Translations under genes and position numbers: made by a program
Source of the DNA: Actinokineospora pegani
GTDB lineage: Bacteria > Actinomycetota > Actinomycetes > Mycobacteriales > Pseudonocardiaceae
DNA length: 50,832 nucleotides
Direction of reading: 5' to 3'
NCBI RefSeq assembly: GCF_009745975.1
Contig: NZ_WHOL01000052.1
Span: forward strand, 1-50,832
Notes under the pieces: generated by a model
Told to the model about the DNA's origin: nothing
The model's input: the letters and a program-made list of their open reading frames with translations, nothing else
Databases searched by the model: none
Shown: piece after piece, positions 43,946 through 50,832 of the stretch
Numbering within the stretch: the first letter of the stretch is position 1
Layout of the letters: each line of letters begins with the position of its first letter

Positions 43946-46132
43946 TCATTCCGGCAGGTCTGCGAGCAGGGCTGGCAGCACCAAGGCCTTCAGCTCCCCC
44001 ACGATCTCCCCCACGCGGTTGTGCGCCAGAGCAGCAGCCCGAAAAGGTGCCATGGTCTCGATGACCTCCTGCTGGACTGACAGGGTTGGAAGCCAAACCG
44101 GCAAAGCTTTGAGCGCTGAGGTCGTGATGTGGTGAATCGCGGTTCCTCTCTTCTGCGTGTCAAGCCATCGTTGGGCGTCTGGACCGGTCAGGTAGTGCAG
44201 GAGGAACGCGGGCAGCACTTTCTCTCGCGCCCGCAGGAGGATGCAGCCCGGACCAACCAGCCAGCCACGCTGCCCTTCACCCACCAGGCCGAACCGACGG
44301 TCAGACCCGACCCGCGCAGCGACGATGTCCCCCACCGAGGCCGCGAACTTGCCCATGGTCGCGGCCACGGAGGTGCTGACCGCGCCCACCTCGCCGAAGT
44401 CCACACGTTCGTTGCGAATGTTGCGGGTCAGGATCAATGGACGCCCGTCTGCGGCCCGCCCGTCCGGGGAGAGGCTTCCAGGACCCGCGACGACGCTGCA
44501 GATATCCCCCAACGAAGCGAAGGAACCGTCCTCCCGTTGTTGGCGGCCCAGACGGCTCAAGCCCTCCTCCAGGTCGGCGTCTGTGCGGCGCGCCTCCCGG
44601 AGAACACCGGCCAACTCAGCTCGTAGCGTCGCCAACGACTTCGCGAAATCCTCGGGCCCCGGTTTCGCGGACTCGATCACGGTGTAGCGCGCTGGGTGCA
44701 GAACGAAATCCTCGCGCTTCACCTCCTCAAAGGTGGCTGAGTGCGAGAACCCGGATTCTCCCTTGAACGCGGCAGCTTCCCGCCATCGCTCGTATTCGGT
44801 CGCGATCCGTGCTTGGGCCTGCGGAGCGAGGATCTGCTCGCTGTTGCTGACGCGGGTACCCAGTTGCGCCGCGTTGATCAGCAGGACGTCCGATCTGGGA
44901 ACAGCGGCCTCTCGGCTCCGCAAGATCCACAGCATCGTGGAAATTTGTGTGTGCTTGAACAGTTGCGAGGGCAGCTCGATCACCGCGTGAACGACCCCGG
45001 CTTCGACCATGGCTGCGCGGATTGACGTTTCCTTGTTTCCTCTGAACGCCGCTCCGGCTGGCATCACCACTGCGGCGGTACCCAGGGGGTTCAGCTTGAG
45101 CACTGCAAGCTGCAGCCATGCTAAGTCGGCATTCGCGGACTGACCGAAAGGCAAGTTCAAGGTTAAGTCGCTGGGCAGACGCATCGCGAACGGAGGGTTG
45201 CTGAGCACTGTGTCAAACCGGTGTTGCGCAAAACAACCTGAAGTGAGTGCGTCGCCGACTTGAATCTCCGCACTGACGCCGTGGAGAGCCGTGTTCATCG
45301 TGGCCATTTGCGCTGACCACACGTTGGCGACTTGGCCGTGCACCAATGCCTTGCCCCTGCCTGCGGCGCAGAGCAGCTCACCGCTGCCACACGACGGGTC
45401 GAGGACCGAATCGGACGTGGTCGAGGACAGGATGCGCACGAGCAGGTCAGCCACTGCGGGCGGGGTGTGATGGGCACCGCCGCGACCGACGCGGTTGTCG
45501 CCTTTGGCTAGGAAGTCGTCCGCGAGGCGCGCTGCGGTGCTCTCCGGGCCGACGCCGTCGGACATGTCGATCTCGTCGATGAATCGCAGGACATGCCGGA
45601 ACTTCTCATCGCGCACGAGTCCGAAATCTGCGCCGACCAGCGGTTCTCGACGGTGACCGGGGAGGTGGAGGTCCGCTTCGCCGATGCCGCGGCCTAAGAC
45701 CGACTGCCACTGGCTCGGATCGGTCGCCTTGAGGTAAACGAGCTTATAGAGGAGACCAAACAGGGCGGTGGGGTGCACCTCACCGCGGAGGGGCTCTGTG
45801 GCCGACCAGAGAAGTGCCATCGGATCTCGATCGGGTTGTCGAACCGCCGCAGGCGGTGCGTGCCCCTGCGCCAGGCTTCGCTGCAACCTCTGGCCGTAAG
45901 TCGCCCCTGGGGCCTCCCCCTCGCGCAGGCGGTTGCCAGGGACCTTACGTCCATCCAGCCAAGCAGAGATCGCCGAAGCCTCGAACGTCTCCTGACCACC
46001 TTCGGCGACCGCTTGCGGGAAGTCCCGATTGCGTGCCCGCCAGTTGCTGACAGCGCTCAGTCCAACCCCCGCGTGCTTGGCGACCTCAGACGCCGTCAAC
46101 CGCGTGTTCCGCCTCGACGGACCGTCTGTCAC
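43946..46132 (-). CDS. N6-adenine DNA methyltransferase with fused specificity domain
   Basis: 728 residues from GTG 46132, overlapping the Abi-like stop (GTGA). The N-terminal helix-turn-helix (about 10-65) has RLTASEVAKHAGVGLSAVSNW. The type I HsdM-like methyltransferase core (about 180-500) has GAHHTPPAVADLL, the SAM motif DPSCGSG (245-251) and catalytic NPPF (312-315). A C-terminal HsdS-like target-recognition region (about 530-725) has SFASLGDICSVV and a closing WLPTLSVQQEVIETMAPF. Methyltransferase and specificity parts fused in one chain, with no HsdR or other nuclease subunit nearby, suggest an orphan or partner-dependent modification enzyme. Expression is coupled to the HEPN/Abi gene. 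Function as anti-phage defence is inference. Confidence 0.88.
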   Translation of the reverse strand: MTDGPSRRNTRLTASEVAKHAGVGLSAVSNWRARNRDFPQAVAEGGQETFEASAISAWLDGRKVPGNRLREGEAPGATYGQRLQRSLAQGHAPPAAVRQPDRDPMALLWSATEPLRGEVHPTALFGLLYKLVYLKATDPSQWQSVLGRGIGEADLHLPGHRREPLVGADFGLVRDEKFRHVLRFIDEIDMSDGVGPESTAARLADDFLAKGDNRVGRGGAHHTPPAVADLLVRILSSTTSDSVLDPSCGSGELLCAAGRGKALVHGQVANVWSAQMATMNTALHGVSAEIQVGDALTSGCFAQHRFDTVLSNPPFAMRLPSDLTLNLPFGQSANADLAWLQLAVLKLNPLGTAAVVMPAGAAFRGNKETSIRAAMVEAGVVHAVIELPSQLFKHTQISTMLWILRSREAAVPRSDVLLINAAQLGTRVSNSEQILAPQAQARIATEYERWREAAAFKGESGFSHSATFEEVKREDFVLHPARYTVIESAKPGPEDFAKSLATLRAELAGVLREARRTDADLEEGLSRLGRQQREDGSFASLGDICSVVAGPGSLSPDGRAADGRPLILTRNIRNERVDFGEVGAVSTSVAATMGKFAASVGDIVAARVGSDRRFGLVGEGQRGWLVGPGCILLRAREKVLPAFLLHYLTGPDAQRWLDTQKRGTAIHHITTSALKALPVWLPTLSVQQEVIETMAPFRAAALAHNRVGEIVGELKALVLPALLADLPE

Positions 46133-46758
46133 CGGAACCTCGGACGGTTCGCCAAGATCGCGTCCACCGGATCAATCTCCCCCACGAGCCGGAGCACGTC
46201 CTCGGACATCCAGCCCAACAACCGGTGGATGGTCGCCAGGTCCGCCTCGAGGTGGCGGTGGTGGATCGGCTCGTAGTGCATCACCCGGTTCCGGAAGAGC
46301 AGCATGCTCCTCATGTCCTCGTGCAGGCGCTTGCGCTGCGGCCTGCCTGGGAAGGCGACGTGGAGGTGGGACCGCCAGAGGGTTCTGTCGTACCCGGAGG
46401 CCAGCAGGGACACCCAGAACCCGAAGGACAACTGGGCGACCATGTCGTCGCTGGTCGTGGAATGGTCGCGCCGCCTCAACTCTTTCTCCGCGTCGGCGAG
46501 CATGCGCAGGGCGTTGTCGTGCAACGGGGCGGCCTCCCACCAGTCCGAGCGGTCGAACGCTCTCGACAGGGTGCGATGCGCGGTGTTGCGCAACGAGACC
46601 TCGAGGTAGTGCAGCGGAGTGTGGAACGCGGATGCCACAGCAACGTTCCAGTGGTAGAGCTTGATCGCGCTCGCGATGTCGTTGCCTGCGGCTGTGCAAT
46701 AGGGTTTGAAGCGCGCGGGAGACAGCGCGTCACGAACCCACCCGGGTATGTCGGACAT
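46129..46758 (-). CDS. HEPN Abi-like (Abi_2/AbiD-F type) protein
   Basis: 209 residues from ATG 46758 (an upstream in-frame start at 46791 would lie inside the structured leader). Features of the Abi_2 group are the N-terminal RFKPYCTAAGNDIASAIKLYHWN, a first helix pair with YLEVSLRNTAHRTL (51-64), the central AQLSFGFWVSLL (108-119), and the HEPN catalytic motif RNRVMH (156-161, R-N-x3-H) within FRNRVMHYEPI. HEPN proteins with intact R-x4-H are usually RNases that block phage growth or act as toxins. It lies first in a two-gene operon with the methyltransferase, behind a 5' UTR with three stable hairpins. Confidence 0.82.
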   Translation of the reverse strand: MSDIPGWVRDALSPARFKPYCTAAGNDIASAIKLYHWNVAVASAFHTPLHYLEVSLRNTAHRTLSRAFDRSDWWEAAPLHDNALRMLADAEKELRRRDHSTTSDDMVAQLSFGFWVSLLASGYDRTLWRSHLHVAFPGRPQRKRLHEDMRSMLLFRNRVMHYEPIHHRHLEADLATIHRLLGWMSEDVLRLVGEIDPVDAILANRPRFR

Positions 46759-46897
46759 GATGGCACCGCCTCTCGGGTTTTGGGGCAGCACGAATCCGTG
46801 CTACGGTGATGGATGTAAGCCCCGGGTCGCCTCTGCTTTGCAAGCCGCCCGGGGCATCGCTTTGTCTTCATGCGGATCGCATGGATACCTGGCTCTG
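46759..46897 (-). ncRNA. Structured 5' UTR / possible abiF-like RNA
   Basis: In transcript order on the minus strand there are three stems: CATGCG with CGCATG (46883-46878 / 46874-46869, 3-base loop), GCCCCGGG with CCCGGGGC (46855-46848 / 46826-46819, 21-base internal region that could fold further), and AGCACG with CGTGCT (46802-46797 / 46792-46787, 4-base loop). They fill most of the space between the predicted transcription start and the Abi-like ATG. A conserved RNA called the abiF motif is known upstream of some abiF-type genes; whether this is a member needs a covariance search. Confidence 0.55.
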
Positions 46898-46903
46898 CGG
46901 ACA

Positions 46904-46932
46904 ACCGTAGCAGCGTTGATCATCGACGACAA
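46904..46932 (-). promoter_or_regulatory. Promoter of the Abi-methyltransferase operon
   Basis: Minus strand: -35 TTGTCG (46932-46927), a 17-base spacer, then an extended -10 TGC-TACGGT (TACGGT at 46909-46904). Transcription would start near 46897, about 139 bases before the Abi-like ATG. A perfect TTGACA at 46942-46937 has no -10 at proper spacing. Confidence 0.55.
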
Positions 46933-47015
46933 GCACTGTCAATGCTCAAATCTGTGAACATGCGGTCGTACCGTGCGCCCTATCAGATGTGAACCACTCT
47001 GAGGAGCCGGGCACG

Positions 47016-50006
47016 TCACTCGTCGTAGAAGACCCGTTCGATCACCGAGTGCGCGCGGCGGGTGGTGCGCCGGTAGTAGTCCAGGAACTCCCCCGGGTCC
47101 GCCAGGCCGCCAGGGGTGTCCGGGCCCAGTGCGCTCACCACCGCCAGCAGTTCCCGGCCCTGGGTCGGCAGTTGGTCGGTCGACTTCCCGCGGACCAGGG
47201 TGATCGCGTTGCGGACGCGGGTGGCCAGCAGCCACGACTGGGTCAGCTCCGCCGAGTCCTCCGCCGACAGCAGACCGGCGGCCACGGCGGCCGCCAGGCC
47301 CTTGATCGTCGAGGTGGTGCGCAGCGCCGGGAACTCGTGGGCGTGCCGCAGTTGCACGAGCTGCAACGTCCACTCCACGTCGGCCAGGCCGCCGCGGCCG
47401 AGCTTGGTGTGCGAGGTCGGGTCGGCGCCGCGGGGGAGGCGTTCGGTGTCGACCCTGGCCTTGATCCGCCGGATCTCGCGCACGGCGTCATCGGTCAGGC
47501 CGCCATCCGGGTACCGGATGGGGTCGATCAGCTCGACGAAGCGGGCGCCCAGCTCCTCGTCGCCCGCGATCGGGCGTGCCCGCAGCAGCGCCTGCGACTC
47601 CCAGACCTCGCTCCACTGCGCGTAGTAGGCGCGGTAGGACTCCAGGGTGCGCACGATCGGGCCCTGCCTGCCCTCCGGCCGCAGGTCGACGTCCACCTGC
47701 AACGGCGGGTCCTGCGACGGTGAGCCCAGCAGCCGCCGCACCGTCGTGGCGACCCTGGTCGCGTACTTGAGCGCGTCGGTGTCGGAGACGCCCTGCGCGG
47801 CCTCGCACACGAACATCACGTCCGCGTCCGACCCGTAGCCCAGCTCGGCCCCGCCCAGGCGCCCCATGCCGATCACCGCGATGCGCGCCAGGTTGCCCCC
47901 GGCGGCCACGGCCTCCGAGCGGTCGACGGCGTGCAGCGCGGCCTGCAGCACCGCGCCCCACACGCTCGACAGCGCCGAGCACACCGACAACACGTCCATG
48001 AACCCCAGCAGGTCCGCGCACGCCACCCTGGCCAGCTCGTGGCGGCGCAACGACCGGGCGGCCGTCACCGCGTTGCCCAGGTAGCTGTGCCGCTTCACCA
48101 CGTTGCGCAGTGACGCGGCCACCTCGGCCGGGTCGCGCAGGGTCAGGTCCTTGGGGTCGGCCAGCAGCCGCAGCACCTCGGGGGCGCGGACCACCAGGTC
48201 CGGCACCAGCCGGGAGGTGCCGAGCAGGAACGCCAGCCGCTCGGCCACCGCGCCCTCGTCGCGCAGCACCCGCAGGTACCAGGGGGTCGAGGCCAGCGCC
48301 TCGGACACCCGCCGGTAGGCCAGCAGCCCGCCGTCGGGGTCGGCGGTCTCGGCGAGCAGGTCCAGCAGCACCGGCAGCAGCGCGGTCTGGATCGCCGCCC
48401 GCCTGCTCACCCCGGAGGTGAGCGCCTCGATGTGCTTGAGCGCGCCCTGCGGGGAGGTGTAACCGAGCGCGGCGAGCCGGGCCTCGGCCTGGTCGGCGGT
48501 CAGCCGCAGGGAGCCGGTCGGCACGCGCGAGACCGCCTCGAGCAGCGGGCGGTAGAACAACTTCTCGTGCAGCCGCCGGATGCGGTTGGCGCGCCTGCGG
48601 AACTCCGCGAGCAGCACCTGCGCCTCGGACTTGCCCCGGTCCGGGCCGATGCCGGTTGCCCTGGCCAGCCAGCGCAGGTCGGCGGTGTCGTCGTCGGCGG
48701 GGAACAGGTGGGTGCGCCGGAGGCGCTGCAACTGCAGGCGGTGCTCCAGAGTGCGCAGGAACCGGTAGGACTCAGCCAGCTCCGCGCCATCCGTGCGTCC
48801 GACATAGCCCCCCGCCGCCAACGCCGCCAACGCGTCGACCGTGGAGCCGATGCGCAGCGTCTCGTCTGTGCGACCGTGCACGAGTTGCAGGAGCTGAACC
48901 GCGAACTCGATGTCCCGCAGTCCCCCGCGCCCCAGCTTCAGCTCGCGCTCGAGGAGTTCGGAGGGCACGTGGTCCTCGACGCGGCGGCGCATGGCCTGCA
49001 CGTCCACGACGAAGTTGTCCCGGTTCGCCGCGTTCCACACCAGCGGGGCGACGGCGTCGATGTAGGCGCGCCCCAGTTCGGCGTCGCCCGCGACCGGGCG
49101 GGCCTTGAGCAGCGCCTGGAACTCCCAGGTCCGCGCCCAGCGCTTGTAGTAGGCCAGGTGTCCGTCCACGGTGCGCACCAGCGCGCCGTTGCGGCCCTCG
49201 GGGCGCAGGTTCGCGTCGACCTCGAAGCAGGCCTCGTGGGCGGTGCGCATCATCGCGCTGGCGACCCGGGTGGCTAGGCTGAGGTCGTCCTCGGCGGCGA
49301 AGACCACGTCGACGTCGCTGACGTAGTTGAGCTCGTGGCCGCCGCACTTGCCCATGGCGATCACCGCGAGCCGGGTCTTGTCCTGGCTCGCGAGGCCGCC
49401 GTTCTCCGCCCACGCGACCGCCAGCGCCGCCCGCAGCGCGGCCTCGGCCAGGTCGCTGAGCCTGCTCGCCACGTCCTCGTAGGCGGGCGCCGGGAGCGCG
49501 GGCTCGACGAGGTGGCCCAGGTCGTCGGCGGCCAGCTCCAGCAGCAGGCCGCGGTAGCCGAACCGGAGCGCCTTGACCGCCTCCGTGCCGCGCTTGGTGG
49601 CGATGCCGTCCGCCGCGGCCTCGACCATGCGCAGCAGGGTCTTCGCGTAGTCGGACGCCGGGACGCCCTCGCCACTGAGCCTGCGCCACTCGCCGGGATG
49701 GGCGACGAGCAGGTCGGCCAGGGTGCTGGACCCGCCGAGGACGGAGATCATCCGCCCGCGCAACCGCCGGTTCGACACCAGAGCGGAGCGCAGCGTCGCC
49801 CACCCCGGCTCGTCGGCCTCGCGGATGCGGGCCAGACCGCGCAACGCCAGGTCGGGGTCGGGGCTGCGGGACAGGGCGGTGAGGATCAGCTCGTGCTCGA
49901 CGACCGGCCCGTGGTCGTCCCACAGCCCGGCGGCCCGCAGCTCCGCCTCGGCCCGGCTCTCGGTGAGCCCGAACCTGGCCGTCGACGACGTGACGCGGTC
50001 GGCCAT
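47016..50006 (-). CDS. glnE: Glutamine synthetase adenylyltransferase/deadenylase GlnE
   Basis: 996 residues from ATG 50006 (MADRVTSSTARFGLTESRAE); the ORF continues upstream only by overlapping the amidotransferase gene. Two nucleotidyltransferase domains are present: the N-terminal deadenylylase with GKCGGHELNYVSDVDVVF (about 219-236) and the C-terminal adenylylase with GMGRLGGAELGYGSDADVMF (about 712-731), each with the G-[GS]-x-D-x-D metal site. Each is followed by a helical GlnD-type domain with LGRGGLRDIEFAVQLLQL / LGRGGLADVEWTLQLVQL. GlnE attaches AMP to Tyr403 of GlnA or removes it, matching activity to nitrogen supply. It is co-transcribed with the gene ending 2 bases before it. In mycobacteria glnE lies directly beside glnA1; here an accessory segment separates them. 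Confidence 0.97.
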   Translation of the reverse strand: MADRVTSSTARFGLTESRAEAELRAAGLWDDHGPVVEHELILTALSRSPDPDLALRGLARIREADEPGWATLRSALVSNRRLRGRMISVLGGSSTLADLLVAHPGEWRRLSGEGVPASDYAKTLLRMVEAAADGIATKRGTEAVKALRFGYRGLLLELAADDLGHLVEPALPAPAYEDVASRLSDLAEAALRAALAVAWAENGGLASQDKTRLAVIAMGKCGGHELNYVSDVDVVFAAEDDLSLATRVASAMMRTAHEACFEVDANLRPEGRNGALVRTVDGHLAYYKRWARTWEFQALLKARPVAGDAELGRAYIDAVAPLVWNAANRDNFVVDVQAMRRRVEDHVPSELLERELKLGRGGLRDIEFAVQLLQLVHGRTDETLRIGSTVDALAALAAGGYVGRTDGAELAESYRFLRTLEHRLQLQRLRRTHLFPADDDTADLRWLARATGIGPDRGKSEAQVLLAEFRRRANRIRRLHEKLFYRPLLEAVSRVPTGSLRLTADQAEARLAALGYTSPQGALKHIEALTSGVSRRAAIQTALLPVLLDLLAETADPDGGLLAYRRVSEALASTPWYLRVLRDEGAVAERLAFLLGTSRLVPDLVVRAPEVLRLLADPKDLTLRDPAEVAASLRNVVKRHSYLGNAVTAARSLRRHELARVACADLLGFMDVLSVCSALSSVWGAVLQAALHAVDRSEAVAAGGNLARIAVIGMGRLGGAELGYGSDADVMFVCEAAQGVSDTDALKYATRVATTVRRLLGSPSQDPPLQVDVDLRPEGRQGPIVRTLESYRAYYAQWSEVWESQALLRARPIAGDEELGARFVELIDPIRYPDGGLTDDAVREIRRIKARVDTERLPRGADPTSHTKLGRGGLADVEWTLQLVQLRHAHEFPALRTTSTIKGLAAAVAAGLLSAEDSAELTQSWLLATRVRNAITLVRGKSTDQLPTQGRELLAVVSALGPDTPGGLADPGEFLDYYRRTTRRAHSVIERVFYDE

Positions 50007-50008
50007 CG

Positions 50009-50743
50009 CTACAGCAGGTTCTTGGCGACGGGGGCCAGCTCGCCCGCGGCCATGGCGACGAACCGGTCGACGAAGGGCCGCCAGACCTCCTCGGTGTCGG
50101 CGTGCAGCTTGGCGATGCCCTCGTCGGTGGTGTCCGCGGGGTGGGCCCACCGGGCGAAGCCGGGGTAGACCTCGAGCCAGTGCCGGAAGACCTCGGGCGT
50201 GGTCTCGATGTGGAACTGCACGCCGTAGGCGCAACTGCCGACCCGGAACGCCTGGGTCGGGTAGCGGGTGGCCGACAGCAGCAGCTCGGCCCCGACCGGC
50301 AGCCGCGCGATGACGTCCTGGTGGAAGTGCACGACGTCCTGCATCAGGGGGAGGTCCGCGCACAGCGGGTCGGTCCAGCTCACGTCGCGCTTGGCGGTCA
50401 GACCGCGGCCGACCTCGGGGCCCTCGTCGCCGGGCTGGACCTCACCGCCCTCGGCCACCGCGAGCAGTTGCGCGCCGAGGCAGATGGCCAGCAGTGGGAT
50501 GCGCTTGGACACGCACGTCGACATCAGCGCGCGGACTTCCTTGAGCCACGGGTGGTCAGCGGTGTCGTGGACGCCCATCGGTCCGCCGAGCACGACGACA
50601 CCGGCGTACGCGGCGGGGTCGACGGGCAGTGCGCCGGGGCGGATGACGTCGACCTCGGCACCGGCCTCGACGAGCCAGTCGGCCAGTCGTCCGGGCGGGT
50701 CCAGGTCGGCGAGGTGGGCGACGCAGACGCGCGTGGTGGTCAC
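50009..50743 (-). CDS. Class I glutamine amidotransferase-like protein
   Basis: 244 residues from GTG 50743. The triad of class I glutamine amidotransferases is visible: nucleophile Cys in LLAICLGAQLLA (about residue 90), His in YGVQFHIETT (about 178), and the Glu two residues later. The oxyanion strand VVVLGGPMGVHD is also present. It resembles stand-alone GMP-synthase-like or YbgI/GuaA-type GATase proteins that have no synthetase domain. The acceptor reaction is unknown. It is immediately upstream of glnE (2-base gap), so a link with glutamine metabolism is plausible. No ribosome site is visible and a -10-like TACGCT sits 6 bases upstream, suggesting leaderless translation. Confidence 0.9.
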   Translation of the reverse strand: MTTTRVCVAHLADLDPPGRLADWLVEAGAEVDVIRPGALPVDPAAYAGVVVLGGPMGVHDTADHPWLKEVRALMSTCVSKRIPLLAICLGAQLLAVAEGGEVQPGDEGPEVGRGLTAKRDVSWTDPLCADLPLMQDVVHFHQDVIARLPVGAELLLSATRYPTQAFRVGSCAYGVQFHIETTPEVFRHWLEVYPGFARWAHPADTTDEGIAKLHADTEEVWRPFVDRFVAMAAGELAPVAKNLL

Positions 50744-50749
50744 GGTGGC

Positions 50750-50755
50750 AGCGTA
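50750..50755 (-). promoter_or_regulatory. -10 element, leaderless transcript of GATase-glnE
   Basis: Minus-strand TACGCT (TAnnnT) ends 6 bases before GTG 50743, so transcription could begin at the start codon. A convincing -35 is not seen. Confidence 0.4.
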
Positions 50756-50804
50756 GTCCCGCCCGTGTGCGGCCGTTGTCGTGGCCGGAACGTGAAAAAG
50801 CCCC

Positions 50805-50832
50805 AGGCCCGAGAACGTGTGTTCTCGGGCCT
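50805..50832 (-). terminator. Intrinsic terminator at the right edge
   Basis: AGGCCCGAGAAC (50805-50816) pairs perfectly with 50821-50832 around GTGT; on the minus strand it is followed by GGGGCTTTTTC. It ends a minus-strand transcript that enters from beyond the window and separates it from the GATase-glnE operon. Confidence 0.85.

Noticed and set aside
46937-46942. Consensus TTGACA as -35 of the Abi operon
   Set aside because: No TAnnnT hexamer at 16-19 bases downstream; the TTGTCG/TACGGT pair fits better.

Overview
The window is very GC-rich, with strong G/C preference at third codon positions, frequent GTG starts and stop/start-overlapping operons. Gene content and order (WhiB7, UvrD2, UPF0182, PPA1309-type protein, DUF4191/RDD/glnA/glnE, class-E-type LAxTG sorting signal, HAIR and GlnR operators) point to an actinobacterium. 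I infer Pseudonocardiales, but the sequence alone does not fix the genus.

Layout. (1) 1-6.3 kb: a G-rich repeat stretch, a sortase-anchored SdrD-like surface protein, a membrane-anchored secreted protein, a beta-helix lipoprotein and a Tat-exported DyP peroxidase. (2) 6.4-12.9 kb, minus strand: housekeeping block lon (with a HAIR heat-shock operator), smpB, ftsX, ftsE, prfB and a PadR-like regulator. (3) 13.2-20.1 kb: a dipeptide/oligopeptide ABC importer operon (dppB, dppC, a fused two-ATPase dppDF, lipoprotein dppA) behind a CRP-like site, ending in a membrane protein. (4) 20.1-21.6 kb: two identical initiator tRNA genes interleaved with a DUF2087 regulator and an FMN reductase. (5) 21.6-38 kb: a block collinear, as I recall it, with mycobacterial Rv3193c-Rv3198c: UPF0182, PPA1309-like, PDZ/S16 protease, zinc metalloprotease, M48-type peptidase, TOMM-like ThiF protein, AarF kinase, GPP34, DUF742, WhiB7 and UvrD2. 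A GntR regulator plus an unknown protein appears inserted in it. (6) 38-50.8 kb: a block collinear with Rv2219-Rv2221c (DUF4191, GNAT, RDD, glnA ... glnE). It is interrupted between glnA and glnE by TetR/EamA, a thioesterase and a two-gene defence-like module.

How the genes work together. Nitrogen: glnA carries a four-element GlnR box and the adenylylation tyrosine, and glnE, its modifying enzyme, lies 5 kb away behind a class I glutamine amidotransferase-like gene. Translation stress: prfB, smpB and lon sit together, and whiB7 has a WhiB7-type promoter, a long leader with a 129-codon ORF and an intrinsic terminator just before the gene. Cell surface and proteolysis: ftsEX, the UPF0182/PDZ/metalloprotease group and the LAxTG protein.

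The least ordinary segment is 43.9-46.9 kb. There a HEPN/Abi-like protein with a highly structured 5' UTR is translationally coupled (GTGA overlap) to an orphan N6-adenine methyltransferase that carries an N-terminal HTH and a fused specificity-like domain, with no restriction subunit nearby. The whiB7 leader (35.23-35.84 kb) and the GntR operator module (25.4-27.1 kb) are the other places worth close study. All family assignments are from reading the sequence; no database search was possible.
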